From NCBI RefSeq assembly GCF_030915385.1, contig NZ_CP133268.1, forward strand, positions 4,934,001 through 4,998,000: a DNA stretch of 64,000 nt, written 5' to 3'. The notes under the pieces were generated by a model. That model was not told the DNA's origin. It saw only the letters and a program-made list of their open reading frames with translations, and searched no databases. This document shows, piece after piece, positions 35,344-44,202 of this stretch (within the stretch, counting starts at the first letter, position 1; the number at the start of each line of letters is the position of its first letter). The stretch is from Neobacillus sp. PS3-12. Its GTDB lineage: Bacteria > Bacillota > Bacilli > Bacillales > Cytobacillaceae. Position numbers and translations under genes: made by a program.

Positions 35344-36177
35344 TTAATTTAATATCGTTACCTTCAATTGTTTTACTCCAAAATTAATAGCAGCTTGTTC
35401 AGATGGAATAAAGACATCGATGCGATTTCCTTTAATTGCGCCGCCCGTATCGGCAGCAGTTGCCTCACCAAAGCCTTCAACATAAACTTTACTGCCAAGT
35501 GGTATGACAGATGGATCAACAGCAATTACTTTTTCATTCGGGTTTGCCTTAATGTTAATACCAGTAGCCGTAACACCAGAACATCCTTCACAAGAAGCGG
35601 TATAAGCGGTCGCTTTTACTGTTATTTGTTTTGGACTTTCACTGGCTGCAGCAGGTGCACTAGGTGCTGGTGTCGGTGCTGCAGGTGGTGCTGGTTGTGC
35701 TTGAGCTGGTTGATCTTGTACAGCAGGCTGTGGTGCCGCTTCTGTTTTTGCAGGTGCTGGGCTTGTCACAGATGCTACAGGTTCTGCTGGCTGTACTTTA
35801 TTTTCAGTGCTATTAATATCTTCACCATCAAAGATTACTAGATTTAATCCAGGGTGAATGAGGTCTGAAATTAGATTATTCCAATCTTTAATTTGTGAAA
35901 CGCTTACGTGATGCTCTTTGGCAATGTCCCATAAGTTATCGCCTGATACAACCGTATAATGTTTTTCAGGGGCAATTGTTAGGACATCCCCAGGGTGAAT
36001 CAGGTCAGTTGTAAGATGGTTCAACTTTTGGATATTTTCTACGGAAGAATTATGTACGCGTGATAGTCCCCAAAGAGTATCTCCTCTTTTTACTGTTACA
36101 GTTGCAGCTTGTACATTAGCACTTACAGTTCCTGAGAGTACAGCAACTGCTACTAAAGTTTTCATTTTGTTAAGCAT
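35344..36177 (-). CDS. Secreted LysM-LysM-3D cell-wall protein (YocH-like)
   Basis: 277 aa with a signal peptide (MLNKMKTLVAVAVLSGTVSA), two LysM domains (VKRGDTLWGLSRVHNSS; VVSGDNLWDIAKEHHVS), a Pro/Ala/Gln-rich linker (about residues 130-190) and a C-terminal 3D domain (AYTASCEGCSG, KVIAVDPSVIPLG, AADTGGAIKGNRIDVF). 3D domains resemble lytic transglycosylase MltA and act on peptidoglycan. Start at 36177 follows GGAGGG; the in-frame ATG at 36192 overlaps that site. Two Cys in the 3D domain are within CEGC. Confidence 0.9.
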   Translation of the reverse strand: MLNKMKTLVAVAVLSGTVSANVQAATVTVKRGDTLWGLSRVHNSSVENIQKLNHLTTDLIHPGDVLTIAPEKHYTVVSGDNLWDIAKEHHVSVSQIKDWNNLISDLIHPGLNLVIFDGEDINSTENKVQPAEPVASVTSPAPAKTEAAPQPAVQDQPAQAQPAPPAAPTPAPSAPAAASESPKQITVKATAYTASCEGCSGVTATGINIKANPNEKVIAVDPSVIPLGSKVYVEGFGEATAADTGGAIKGNRIDVFIPSEQAAINFGVKQLKVTILN

Positions 36178-36629
36178 TCTTTTACCCTCCATGTTCCTTG
36201 GTTGCTAATTTTTCCTAATAGTAACATTGAATTCTCTGAAACAAAGAACAGGGAGATGTTAAATCGTTTACATAAGTGGCATTTATATTACGATAATATT
36301 TCTGGATTTTTGAATAATCAGAAAAATTACTCTATCAAAAGGACTTTAATGGTAAAAATCCCAGTACTTTAAAGGCTTATGCATACCCCTTTTTTATTAC
36401 ATTCATGTTACTTAAACTGTCGCTAAATTGTGAATATTTCTATTAATTACCAATACTACCATTATTTTTTTTACTAGATAGGGTCTTTAATATAAAAAAT
36501 AACTTGCATATTTATAGAAATGATCATGTCAATGTAAATTTATAATAATCTTAATTGTTAACATATTTAGACAAATGGAGAAGAAAAATATATAATTGTC
36601 AGGTAATCAACGTGAAAAGAGGAGAATAA
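36178..36629. other. Intergenic region upstream of the actin-like operon
   Basis: AT-rich 452 bp containing the promoter of the minus-strand LysM-3D gene and of the actin-like gene. I looked for direct repeats of a centromere (parC/alp7C) and see none that are convincing. Confidence 0.5.
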
Positions 36630-37784
36630 ATGGATATAAAGCGTCAGAATGTCGATTTTGGTAATTCAATCTTTCAAACTCTTGTGGATGGATATTATTT
36701 TGAGATTCCTACCAATGTAGTAGAAATAACGAAAGAAAAGGCAGAAGGTCATTTTCCGACTACGTTTGAGGACCCCCAATCCCTTCTACATAGTTTGCTT
36801 ATTTCGACTACGATAAACGGTGAAGAGAAATTTTATCTAGTGGGTGATTCAGCTGAAAACCAGGTATTAGGTAACATTCATATCAATAAGCTTCATGATA
36901 AAACGGAATCTGAGATTCCTTATGTCATGTTCCTGGCTTCAGTTGCTTATTACAATGTATTAAAAGGAAACGATAAAGAAGATAACCAAGTGAATATTGA
37001 TTATTTCTCTACAATGCTTCCAATCTGGCTACTGAAGAAAACGAACAAGTTCAGCGAAATGCAAAATAAAATGGCAGGCCGATTTAAGGGGGAGCACCAA
37101 GTAAAAATTTTAACTCCAGGATTAGAAAGAGTTGTCACTATTCACGTCGAAACAAGCAAATGCCGAATTGAAAGTGAAGTTGCTCGTTGGGCAATCAAAA
37201 AGGATTTTGACCTGCAAGACCGTGCAGAAGCAAATGCCTTTCAAAACAATGAAACCCTTATAGTGGATTTAGGAGGGGGAACCGTTGATCTTGCATTGCT
37301 TCAAACAGGATTGCAAGCACCTAAAAGCAGGGATTCATTTAATTGTTTCACTGACATTTCCTACTTGAAACATATTGAAAAACTAAGAAGTGAAAAGTTA
37401 CTTGAGTATTTCGATGAAGTCCGTTCACTGGAAGAATTCATTATCAATAATATTGAGAAAACAAAAATGGAACAATTAGATGGAAATAGCGGTAAAAAGG
37501 TGGATCTTACGGAGCAAATTCACGAGTCCTTAAGGGAGTACACTCAAACTTTGTTAACGAAAATTGAAAATACATTTCCATCACCTAAAGATAAGGTCTA
37601 CAAATATGTCTACATCGGTGGGATAGCCAGCATCTTAAAACGGTTCATCCAAGAATCGATTGATACAAGGTATGGAGCCGAAATTAGAGAGCAAAATCAT
37701 CTGTTCCTTCCAGAGACTAGAAAGTTAAATTTATACGGCTTGGAAATTATCAGCAGGCATGAAACTAATGCAGTTTTGGTGTAA
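36630..37784 (+). CDS. Alp7A-like bacterial actin (ParM/StbA superfamily)
   Basis: 384 aa. Begins VDFGNSIFQTLVDGYYFEIPTNVVE, strongly recalling Alp7A, the plasmid-segregating actin of B. subtilis pLS20. The phosphate-2 loop LIVDLGGGTVDLALL (around residue 212) and the adenosine-side YIGGIASIL (around 330) are present. Such proteins form dynamic filaments that push plasmids or phages apart. It starts after GAGGAG and is followed 17 bp later by an unrelated-looking partner gene. No replication or mobilisation gene is in the window, so this is either a relic of an integrated plasmid or a chromosomal filament system. Confidence 0.82.
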   Translation: MDIKRQNVDFGNSIFQTLVDGYYFEIPTNVVEITKEKAEGHFPTTFEDPQSLLHSLLISTTINGEEKFYLVGDSAENQVLGNIHINKLHDKTESEIPYVMFLASVAYYNVLKGNDKEDNQVNIDYFSTMLPIWLLKKTNKFSEMQNKMAGRFKGEHQVKILTPGLERVVTIHVETSKCRIESEVARWAIKKDFDLQDRAEANAFQNNETLIVDLGGGTVDLALLQTGLQAPKSRDSFNCFTDISYLKHIEKLRSEKLLEYFDEVRSLEEFIINNIEKTKMEQLDGNSGKKVDLTEQIHESLREYTQTLLTKIENTFPSPKDKVYKYVYIGGIASILKRFIQESIDTRYGAEIREQNHLFLPETRKLNLYGLEIISRHETNAVLV

Positions 37785-37801
37785 GAAAAGGAGGGGAACA
37801 T

Positions 37802-38467
37802 ATGAACAATAAAGAGTATCTCCTTAATGATAAAGTTGATGGTGGATTCAATAATATGTATTCACAGATGATGGCACCATTTTATGCCCTATCGAATCTT
37901 TTTCTAAGCTCTGGTAATGTAAATGTGATGAAGGAATCTGAAAATAAAAACGAACCTGCAGTGTACACTCTTGATCCTTCAAAAGTTTCACCAAAGGTGC
38001 ATTCAATACTTGAACAAAAAATACAGGCTAATGAGTTAGAGGACTATATATCGAAGCTCGTTGAACAGGATTTAGATCAAGTGGAAAAAGAAGCGGACAA
38101 ATCCTTAATTGATACACTTCGCAAAGAATTCTTAACTGAGTTCAGCATACTTAAACAAGAATTCGCCGCCATTCCAGTTGAGAAGGAATCCGACAAAGCC
38201 AACGATCTACAAGATACATTAACCAAACTCGCAGACCAAAAACTAGACAAGAAAGAATTCGAAAGGTTGTTTGACTCTTTTCGCAGCGAGATTATATCTC
38301 AGATTTCCTTACTTAAAAATGAACTTGCATTTCGTCCAGATGTTTCAGCCAAACCTTGTACAGTTTTGGAAAATGCGGAAGAAGTGAATGATTTGAAAGA
38401 AGGACAACTACTCGAAAGTAATCGAGTAACTGGGACGATTAAAGAAGTGATCGATGTGGATTTTTAA
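37802..38467 (+). CDS. Unknown protein, actin-operon partner
   Basis: 221 aa, highly charged and helical, no signal peptide or membrane segment. A possible coiled coil spans about residues 70-165 (IQANELEDYISKLVEQDLDQ; KLADQKLDKKEFERLFDSF). Two repeats of a similar unit are visible: R-K-E-F-L-T-E-F-S-I-L-K-Q-E-F and R-S-E-I-I-S-Q-I-S-L-L-K-N-E-L, about 55 residues apart. I do not recognise the family. Position after the actin gene is that of adaptor/DNA-binding proteins such as ParR or Alp7R, though it is larger than Alp7R and shows no obvious ribbon-helix-helix. Confidence 0.6.
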   Translation: MNNKEYLLNDKVDGGFNNMYSQMMAPFYALSNLFLSSGNVNVMKESENKNEPAVYTLDPSKVSPKVHSILEQKIQANELEDYISKLVEQDLDQVEKEADKSLIDTLRKEFLTEFSILKQEFAAIPVEKESDKANDLQDTLTKLADQKLDKKEFERLFDSFRSEIISQISLLKNELAFRPDVSAKPCTVLENAEEVNDLKEGQLLESNRVTGTIKEVIDVDF

Positions 38468-38490
38468 GTATAACATAAACCAGAATGTGA

Positions 38491-38520
38491 GAGGCCTTTT
38501 TAAAAGGTCTTTTTCTTTTA
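38491..38520 (+). terminator. Terminator after the actin-like operon
   Basis: AGGCCTTTT / AAAAGGTCT stem followed by TTTTTCTTTT. Confidence 0.75.
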
Positions 38521-38535
38521 TCCAAAATAAATGTG

Positions 38536-38592
38536 AACCCTCCTGTGTAGGAAGTATGGAAAACCATATTCCTGCATCGGAGGGTTTTTTGG
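38536..38592 (+). terminator. Second strong hairpin terminator upstream of qoxA
   Basis: AACCCTCC (38536-38543) / GGAGGGTT (38579-38586) with an inner stem GTAGGAA..TATGG / CCATA..TTCCTGC, then TTTTTT. With no gene directly before it, it may back up the previous terminator or act in a leader. The remaining gap to 38846 shows no further structure. Confidence 0.75.
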
Positions 38593-38846
38593 ATGAAAAA
38601 GGGAAATTTACGTAAACTATACACTTGTACTGCGTATTAAGTATTTGCCAATTATATCGGAGTGAAGACACGAATCAGAATTCTGTATTAAAACTAGGTT
38701 CTTCTGGAAGCATAAAAATATTGCTTACAAAATTAGTAAAATTAATGATTTATGTGGAAATTAAACAAAAGGTAGGGTGGAATCTTTTACTATGCAACAA
38801 TTGTTAATGTTAAAGAACGCAAATTAACATAAGGGAGATTTTAAAA

Positions 38847-39767
38847 GTGGAAAAATGCATGCGATATAGTAGATTTTCTATCTTGTATTTATTAGGCACT
38901 GTGTTGTTGGCTGGTTGTGATAGAAGTAGATACATCGTCCTTGATCCAAAAGGGCCTGTTGGTCAACAAGAATTAGATCTAATTTTGATCTCTGTCATTT
39001 TATGTGCAGTGATCATTATTCCTGTGTTAATTATTTTTGTTTATCTGTTAATGCGTTATAGAGATAAGCCTGGAAACCAAGCACCCTATCAACCTGAATG
39101 GGATGACAGCAAATTGCTGGAAATAGTTTGGTGGGGAATTCCAATTATTATTGTTGCAATTCTTGGAGTGTATACTGCTAAAACAACCATTAATTTAACA
39201 AAGCCTCCTGTAAAGGATGTTAAGCCAGTGGTGGTCCAAGTAACCTCACTGGATTGGAAATGGTTGTTCACGTATCCAGGCCAAAGAGTTGCCACTGTTA
39301 ACTATGCGGTTATTCCTGCAGGAGTTCCGATTCAATTTGTTCTAACCGCTGATGCGCCAATGAATTCGTTCTGGGTTCCGCAGCTTGGAGGGCAGGAATA
39401 TTCCATGCCTGGAATGTCAATGGGATTATGGCTGCAGGCAGATAAGCCAGGAAATTATTTTGGTTCCGGGGCTAACTTTACGGGAAAAGGATTTGCCCAT
39501 ATGCAGTTTAAAGTAAAAGCAGTCAATCAAGCAGATTTCAACAAATGGGCTGTAAAACTAAAGAAGGGAGGCTCTCCTGCACTAACAAAAGCGGGATATG
39601 CCGAATTATCTAAACCAAATAATATAGGAGAACTAAGCTTTTCTTCATATCCTAAAAACCTATTCGAAGGTATCGTAAACAAAAACGGAGGAACGTACTA
39701 CCATCATATGCACGGGTATGGTGATGACATGTCCAAAATGTCCATGCCTACGATGAATACAAAGTAA
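38847..39767 (+). CDS. qoxA: QoxA, quinol oxidase subunit II
   Basis: 306-aa lipoprotein (LLGTVLLAGC24 lipobox), two membrane hairpin segments (ILISVILCAVIIIPVLIIF; LLEIVWWGIPIIIVAIL) and an extracytoplasmic cupredoxin domain. The CuA ligands of cytochrome c oxidases are absent, as expected for the menaquinol-oxidising aa3 enzyme. The C-terminus ends in a His/Met-rich stretch (YYHHMHGYGDDMSKMSMP), unusual and possibly copper-binding. GTG start after AAGGGAG. First gene of qoxABCD. Confidence 0.92.
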   Translation: MEKCMRYSRFSILYLLGTVLLAGCDRSRYIVLDPKGPVGQQELDLILISVILCAVIIIPVLIIFVYLLMRYRDKPGNQAPYQPEWDDSKLLEIVWWGIPIIIVAILGVYTAKTTINLTKPPVKDVKPVVVQVTSLDWKWLFTYPGQRVATVNYAVIPAGVPIQFVLTADAPMNSFWVPQLGGQEYSMPGMSMGLWLQADKPGNYFGSGANFTGKGFAHMQFKVKAVNQADFNKWAVKLKKGGSPALTKAGYAELSKPNNIGELSFSSYPKNLFEGIVNKNGGTYYHHMHGYGDDMSKMSMPTMNTK

Positions 39768-39789
39768 TTAAAAAGGAGGAATTTTTCCC

Positions 39790-41775
39790 ATGAACACATC
39801 GGGTTTTTTTGTAACAGGCGATCCTATGATTTATGGTGCGGATGTATCCATTGTCCTCGCAACTGTGGGTATTATCTTTGCCCTTACTTATTTAAAAAGA
39901 TGGGGTTGGCTTTGGAGAGAATGGCTTACAACGGTCGACCATAAAAAAATTGGGATTATGTATCTCCTCTCGGCGCTCTTAATGTTATTTCGCGGGGGAG
40001 TAGACGCAATGCTCATGCGTATACAGCTTGCCGTTCCCAATAATCACTTTTTAGCTTCAGAACACTATAATGAGATCTTCACGACTCACGGAACCATCAT
40101 GATCCTGTTTATGGCAATGCCGTTCATGTTTGCATTATTTAACATGGTTGTTCCTCTGCAAATAGGTGCCCGAGATGTTGCCTATCCAATGTTAAATGCT
40201 GTCAGCTTTTGGTTGTTTTTTATAGGAGCTATGCTCTTTAATCTTTCCTTCGTTATTGGTGGTTCTGCTGATGCGGGATGGCTCTCCTATCCGCCTTTAT
40301 CGGAAGATGCGTTTAGTCCGGGTCCTGGAGAAAACTTCTGGATTTGGGGCATCCAAATTTCCGGTATTGGAAGTCTGGCAACAGGGATTAACTTTTTGGT
40401 TACCATATTAAAAATGCGCGCGCCATCTATGCGTTTAAGGGATATGCCTTTATTTACATGGTCTGTTTTATCAGCTTCCATCACCATTTTAGGTGCGTTC
40501 CCGATACTTACTGTTGCCTTGATTATGCTTACAATTGACCGCTTGCTTGGCGGACACTTCTTTACCATGGATGCCGGCGGTAATCCAATGATGTGGGTTA
40601 ACTTGATTTGGATGTGGGGTCACCCAGAAGTATACATTGTTGTATTACCTGCCTTCGGTGTTTACTCAGAGGTAGTGGCGACGTTCTCTAGAAAACGGAT
40701 TTTTGGGTATGCTTCCATGGTATTTTCAATGCTGGCGATTAGCGTTGTGTCTTACTATACGTGGGTACACCATTTCTTTACGATGGGTGCCGGTGCAGAT
40801 GTCAATATTGTTTTTGCTATATGTACAATGATTATTGCGATTCCTACGGGTGTTAAAGTTTTTAACTGGCTGTTCACGATGTACCGAGGGCGTGTTCGTA
40901 TAACACAACCATTATTATGGTTCTTAGGGTTTGTTCCTTGTTTTCTGGTTGGTGGGGCTACTGGTGTTATGCTTGCTGCTGCACCTGCAGACTATCAATA
41001 TCACAACAGTTATTTCTTAATCGCCCACTTCCACCAAGTTCTAATCGGTGGTGTTGTATTCGGATATCTCGCTGGCCTGTATTATTGGTGGCCAAAACTT
41101 TTTGGATTTAAATTAAATGAGCGTTTAGGACAATGGGGATTCTGGTTTTGGCAAATAGGCTTCTATGTATGCTTTATGCCGCAATACGCCCTTGGTTTCA
41201 TGGGAATGACTCGAAGAATTTATATTTATAATCAATCGATGGGCTGGGATATGGGCTGGGCCCCGCTAAATTTCATTTCTTCTATTGGTGCGTTCTTAAT
41301 GGGGATCGGCTTTCTCTTTCAGGTATGGCAAATTCTTTATAGCATTCAACACGGTGAACGTGATGTAACTGGTGATGCCTGGGATGGACGTACGTTAGAG
41401 TGGTCCATACCATCGCCTCCACCAGAATATAACTTTGCTGTGATCCCTACTGTCCATGGGCGCGACGCTTGGTGGTATAAAAAAGAAGAAATGAAAAAAG
41501 AAGGGTATAAGCCGGAGCCGATTAAATATGAACCTATTCATATGCCTAAAAATACGGGTATTCCCATTATCATGGCAGTCTTCTTCTTTATCGCTGGATT
41601 TGGATTTACTTTTGAATGGTTCGGGGTGGGAATTATCGGGTTAATCGGTGTCGCCATCACATTATTTGCCCGTTCTTTCCAGTACGACACAGATTATTGG
41701 ATTCCTGTGGAAGAGATCGAACGAACGGAAAAAGCTTTAAGGAATCACGGTTCAACACATCACACTGCAACCTAG
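39790..41775 (+). CDS. qoxB: QoxB, quinol oxidase subunit I
   Basis: 661-aa heme-copper oxidase catalytic subunit with some 14-15 membrane segments. Heme and CuB ligands are visible: TTHGTIMILFMAMP (low-spin heme His), WMWGHPEVYIVVLPAFGVYSE (His-Tyr cross-link region), YTWVHHFFTMG (CuB His pair) and SYFLIAHFHQVLIGG (heme His). It carries the proton-pumping subunit core and a C-terminal cytoplasmic tail. Follows qoxA by 22 bp with AAAAGGAGG. Confidence 0.96.
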   Translation: MNTSGFFVTGDPMIYGADVSIVLATVGIIFALTYLKRWGWLWREWLTTVDHKKIGIMYLLSALLMLFRGGVDAMLMRIQLAVPNNHFLASEHYNEIFTTHGTIMILFMAMPFMFALFNMVVPLQIGARDVAYPMLNAVSFWLFFIGAMLFNLSFVIGGSADAGWLSYPPLSEDAFSPGPGENFWIWGIQISGIGSLATGINFLVTILKMRAPSMRLRDMPLFTWSVLSASITILGAFPILTVALIMLTIDRLLGGHFFTMDAGGNPMMWVNLIWMWGHPEVYIVVLPAFGVYSEVVATFSRKRIFGYASMVFSMLAISVVSYYTWVHHFFTMGAGADVNIVFAICTMIIAIPTGVKVFNWLFTMYRGRVRITQPLLWFLGFVPCFLVGGATGVMLAAAPADYQYHNSYFLIAHFHQVLIGGVVFGYLAGLYYWWPKLFGFKLNERLGQWGFWFWQIGFYVCFMPQYALGFMGMTRRIYIYNQSMGWDMGWAPLNFISSIGAFLMGIGFLFQVWQILYSIQHGERDVTGDAWDGRTLEWSIPSPPPEYNFAVIPTVHGRDAWWYKKEEMKKEGYKPEPIKYEPIHMPKNTGIPIIMAVFFFIAGFGFTFEWFGVGIIGLIGVAITLFARSFQYDTDYWIPVEEIERTEKALRNHGSTHHTAT

Positions 41776-41787
41776 GAGGGTGGATCT

Positions 41788-42390
41788 ATGCAACAAAGTA
41801 TGACAGCTCATACTGATCATGATCATGGTCATGTTGACCAAGAAGAGCTAAAAATACTGGGCTTTTGGATTTTTCTTGTAACAGACTGTCTTTTATTTGC
41901 AACTTTTTTTTCAGCTTATGCCGTTTTACATAATCATACAAATGGCGGGTTTACTTCTAAAGAGTTTGATATCCCTGGTTTCATTATTGAAACTTTTGTA
42001 CTCTTAGTTAGTTCATTTACGAGTGGCTTAGCTGTTTTACAAATGCATAAAGGTAATAAAAAAGGTCTTATTGGCTGGCTGCTTGTAACTGCTGCATTAG
42101 GGGCTGTTTTCGTAGGATTTGAAATAAACGAATTCACAAATATGGCCCAAGAAGGGGCTACCCTTACGAAAAGTGCATTTCTTACTTCCTTTTTTTCACT
42201 TGTTGGGGCACATGGATGCCATGTTACTTTTGGTATCTTTTGGATGATTGGACTCATCATTCAACTTTCGAGTAAAGGAATCACAAACGTCACAAAACGA
42301 AAAATTTCAATTATAAGCTTATACTGGCACTTTTTAGATGCTGTATGGATTTTCATCTTTACTGTTGTTTATTTAATGGGGGTGATGTAA
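41788..42390 (+). CDS. qoxC: QoxC, quinol oxidase subunit III
   Basis: 200 aa, five membrane segments, heme-copper oxidase subunit III family (FWIFLVTDCLLFATFFSAYAVL; GAHGCHVTFGIFWMIGL; YWHFLDAVWIFIFTVVYL). A short His-rich N-terminus (HTDHDHGHVDQEE) precedes the first segment. AGGAGGG site, 12 bp after qoxB. Confidence 0.95.
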   Translation: MQQSMTAHTDHDHGHVDQEELKILGFWIFLVTDCLLFATFFSAYAVLHNHTNGGFTSKEFDIPGFIIETFVLLVSSFTSGLAVLQMHKGNKKGLIGWLLVTAALGAVFVGFEINEFTNMAQEGATLTKSAFLTSFFSLVGAHGCHVTFGIFWMIGLIIQLSSKGITNVTKRKISIISLYWHFLDAVWIFIFTVVYLMGVM

Positions 42391-42391
42391 C

Positions 42392-42703
42392 ATGTCAAAT
42401 CATGCGCATGAACATACGGGTTCCATTAAGGCATACGTGACTGGGTTCATCCTTTCGATCATTTTAACTTTAATCCCACTTGCAATGGTTTTAAATCATA
42501 TGATGGCAAAATCAGCGCTTACCTTTAGTATATTGCTCTTTGCAGTTCTGCAATTTGTCATTCAATTATTTTTCTTCATGCACATCCGTGATGGAGAAGG
42601 ACCGAGATACAATGTTGCCGCTTTAGTTTTAGGGATTATTTTTGTATTAACAATTGTTATTGGGTCCATTTGGATTATGGAATTTAATTCTGTGGTTCAA
42701 TAA
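42392..42703 (+). CDS. qoxD: QoxD, quinol oxidase subunit IV
   Basis: 103 aa with three membrane segments, typical of subunit IV (YVTGFILSIILTLIPLAMVL; VLQFVIQLFFFMHIRDGEGP). Starts one base after the qoxC stop, so it is translationally coupled. It completes the operon. Confidence 0.94.
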   Translation: MSNHAHEHTGSIKAYVTGFILSIILTLIPLAMVLNHMMAKSALTFSILLFAVLQFVIQLFFFMHIRDGEGPRYNVAALVLGIIFVLTIVIGSIWIMEFNSVVQ

Positions 42704-42809
42704 TATTGATGCATTGTATTGGTAAAAACATGCCAAGAATAAAGTGCGGATAAAAAGGAAAACTATAAAAAGTTCATTGTATTACACAAAGTTAGTGAAG
42801 GGTGAAAAA

Positions 42810-42914
42810 ATGAACTTAGAAAGCGTAGTTTATACCGTTACCTATAGTGCATTGTTTTTGCTGGCTAACATTACTATTTCATTTCTGTATGCAAAAGCCA
42901 TGAAAGAAGAATAA
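42810..42914 (+). CDS. Tiny membrane protein A, 34 aa, downstream of qoxABCD
   Basis: Short frame MNLESVVYTVTYSALFLLAN... ending YAKAMKEE, with a single hydrophobic helix and a charged C-terminal tail. AAGGGTG lies 6 bp before the ATG, so translation is credible. The C-terminus Y-A-K-A-M-K-E-E resembles that of the 29-aa frame at 43347 (F-K-N-A-M-K-E), suggesting paralogues. Small single-helix subunits accompany many terminal oxidases, but I cannot name this one. Confidence 0.6.
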   Translation: MNLESVVYTVTYSALFLLANITISFLYAKAMKEE

Positions 42915-42938
42915 AAACGTTTAAATAAAACAATACCC

Positions 42939-42980
42939 AAAGGCATCCGAATTAGAATAATCGGATGTCTTTGTTTTTTA
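42939..42980 (+). terminator. Terminator after tiny membrane protein A
   Basis: AAAGGCATCCGA (42939-42950) pairs with TCGGATGTCTTT (42961-42972), then GTTTTTT. Confidence 0.8.
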
Positions 42981-43072
42981 TAAGGGAGCAAAAGTTTTTG
43001 GTGTAAAAGCGAATAAATCAATGGGAGTGTGGAAATCTAATAAAAAAATACATTGGATAAGAGGGATTAGAT

Positions 43073-43303
43073 ATGGCAAGCTTCAGCGTAAAATTGATGT
43101 TCGTGGAATTGGCATTAGGTGTTATTTTTCTGATTTATGAATTTTTTACTGGTCAACCTTGGTCTCAAAATGGCATGGCATGGACAATGGATCAAAATTT
43201 TCATTTTAATATCGCACTTGGATTTTTTACGGCTGCTGGATTCACCTTTATTTTGGGTGCCGTTATTGGTTCAATTGGAAAAGAACGCGGTTCGAAGGAA
43301 TAA
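43073..43303 (+). CDS. Small two-helix membrane protein, 76 aa
   Basis: Two hydrophobic helices (KLMFVELALGVIFLIYEFF; ALGFFTAAGFTFILGAVIG) separated by a short loop with PWSQNGMAWTMDQNFHFN, and a basic/acidic tail. GAGGGATT precedes the ATG. It lies between two tiny single-helix proteins and after qoxABCD. No family recognised. Confidence 0.65.
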   Translation: MASFSVKLMFVELALGVIFLIYEFFTGQPWSQNGMAWTMDQNFHFNIALGFFTAAGFTFILGAVIGSIGKERGSKE

Positions 43304-43346
43304 TCAGAAATTTGCCTTGTTATAAAGGGTCCGAGGGGTGAAAATT

Positions 43347-43436
43347 ATGGATTACGGAATTTATGTTATTTGTGGATTTATGGGTTTGACAATGGTTATA
43401 ACCGCAGTCTATTTTAAAAATGCCATGAAAGAATAA
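43347..43436 (+). CDS. Tiny membrane protein B, 29 aa
   Basis: MDYGIYVICGFMGLTMVITA followed by V-Y-F-K-N-A-M-K-E, a single hydrophobic helix with the same N-A-M-K-E type ending as protein A. GAGGGGTG precedes it with good spacing. Likely a real small protein; function unknown. Confidence 0.55.
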   Translation: MDYGIYVICGFMGLTMVITAVYFKNAMKE

Positions 43437-43546
43437 AAAAATGCATGAAATCACCTGGCAGGAACTTTTTTAATGCATACATAAAATCATTTTATTGAAA
43501 GATTTTGATTTCAAACCATTTCTTCTTTATAAGAGGGGTAATAAAT

Positions 43547-43966
43547 GTGAGGGAAAAAATATTTATGGTCTTTTTGGGGACACTTCTGACATTAAGTCTT
43601 GCAGGTTGTGGAGACTCAATGAACAGTTTACAAGTTCATAATAAAAACTCTGTTCAGCATTCTTTGACTAGACCATTTTCGGATATGCTTTATGGATTCT
43701 CCAAAATGGAGAAATTTGTGGCAAATGGGGATTATGCGGATGCACAAACACTTTCCCGGAATCTTTCAGATGAATTTCATGAGACCATTCTGCCTCCGCT
43801 TGTCGTGAAAAAGGGGAAAAAATATGCAGATCATATTCATCTAAAATATGACGAGCTTGAACAAGCGATTGAAAGTAAAAATAAACCAAAAATTACAAAG
43901 CTCATTAAAGAAAATCGCGAAAACTTTAAAAGAATTGCACCAATGTTAGGTGTTTCAGTCTTCTAA
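43547..43966 (+). CDS. Putative lipoprotein
   Basis: 139 aa with lipobox LTLSLAGC (Cys21) after a hydrophobic N-terminus. The mature part is helical and charged (DMLYGFSKMEKFVANGDYAD; HLKYDELEQAIESKNKPKI), without a known domain. GTG start chosen since GAGGGG lies 8 bp upstream. A four-helix periplasm-type fold is possible. Function unknown. Confidence 0.65.
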   Translation: MREKIFMVFLGTLLTLSLAGCGDSMNSLQVHNKNSVQHSLTRPFSDMLYGFSKMEKFVANGDYADAQTLSRNLSDEFHETILPPLVVKKGKKYADHIHLKYDELEQAIESKNKPKITKLIKENRENFKRIAPMLGVSVF

Positions 43967-44011
43967 GTGGAATATTAGTTCTTCAATTTTAATTTTTTCA
44001 TAGAACTATTT

Positions 44012-44068
44012 AAAAAAGTAATGGGTGAAGTCAATCAGAGGTAAATTGACTTCACCCATTACTTTTTT
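44012..44068. terminator. Strong terminator
   Basis: Perfect 24-bp arms 44012-44035 and 44045-44068 (core GGGTGAAGTC/GACTTCACCC) flanked by A and T runs. Confidence 0.93.
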
Positions 44069-44202
44069 GCTTCCAATTTTTGCGAGAAAAAGAAAAAATT
44101 CTGAATTTTATGTGTCCTTGTTAAATCATTTCTTGAACTATTTAAATTGCAAGTTAAAATAAGATAGATAGAACAATTTTCCTAGGGGAGAGTTGGTTAA
44201 AA

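Noticed and set aside
36193..36629. Centromere (parC/alp7C-like) iterons upstream of the actin gene
   Set aside because: No direct repeats of useful length or spacing could be seen by eye.
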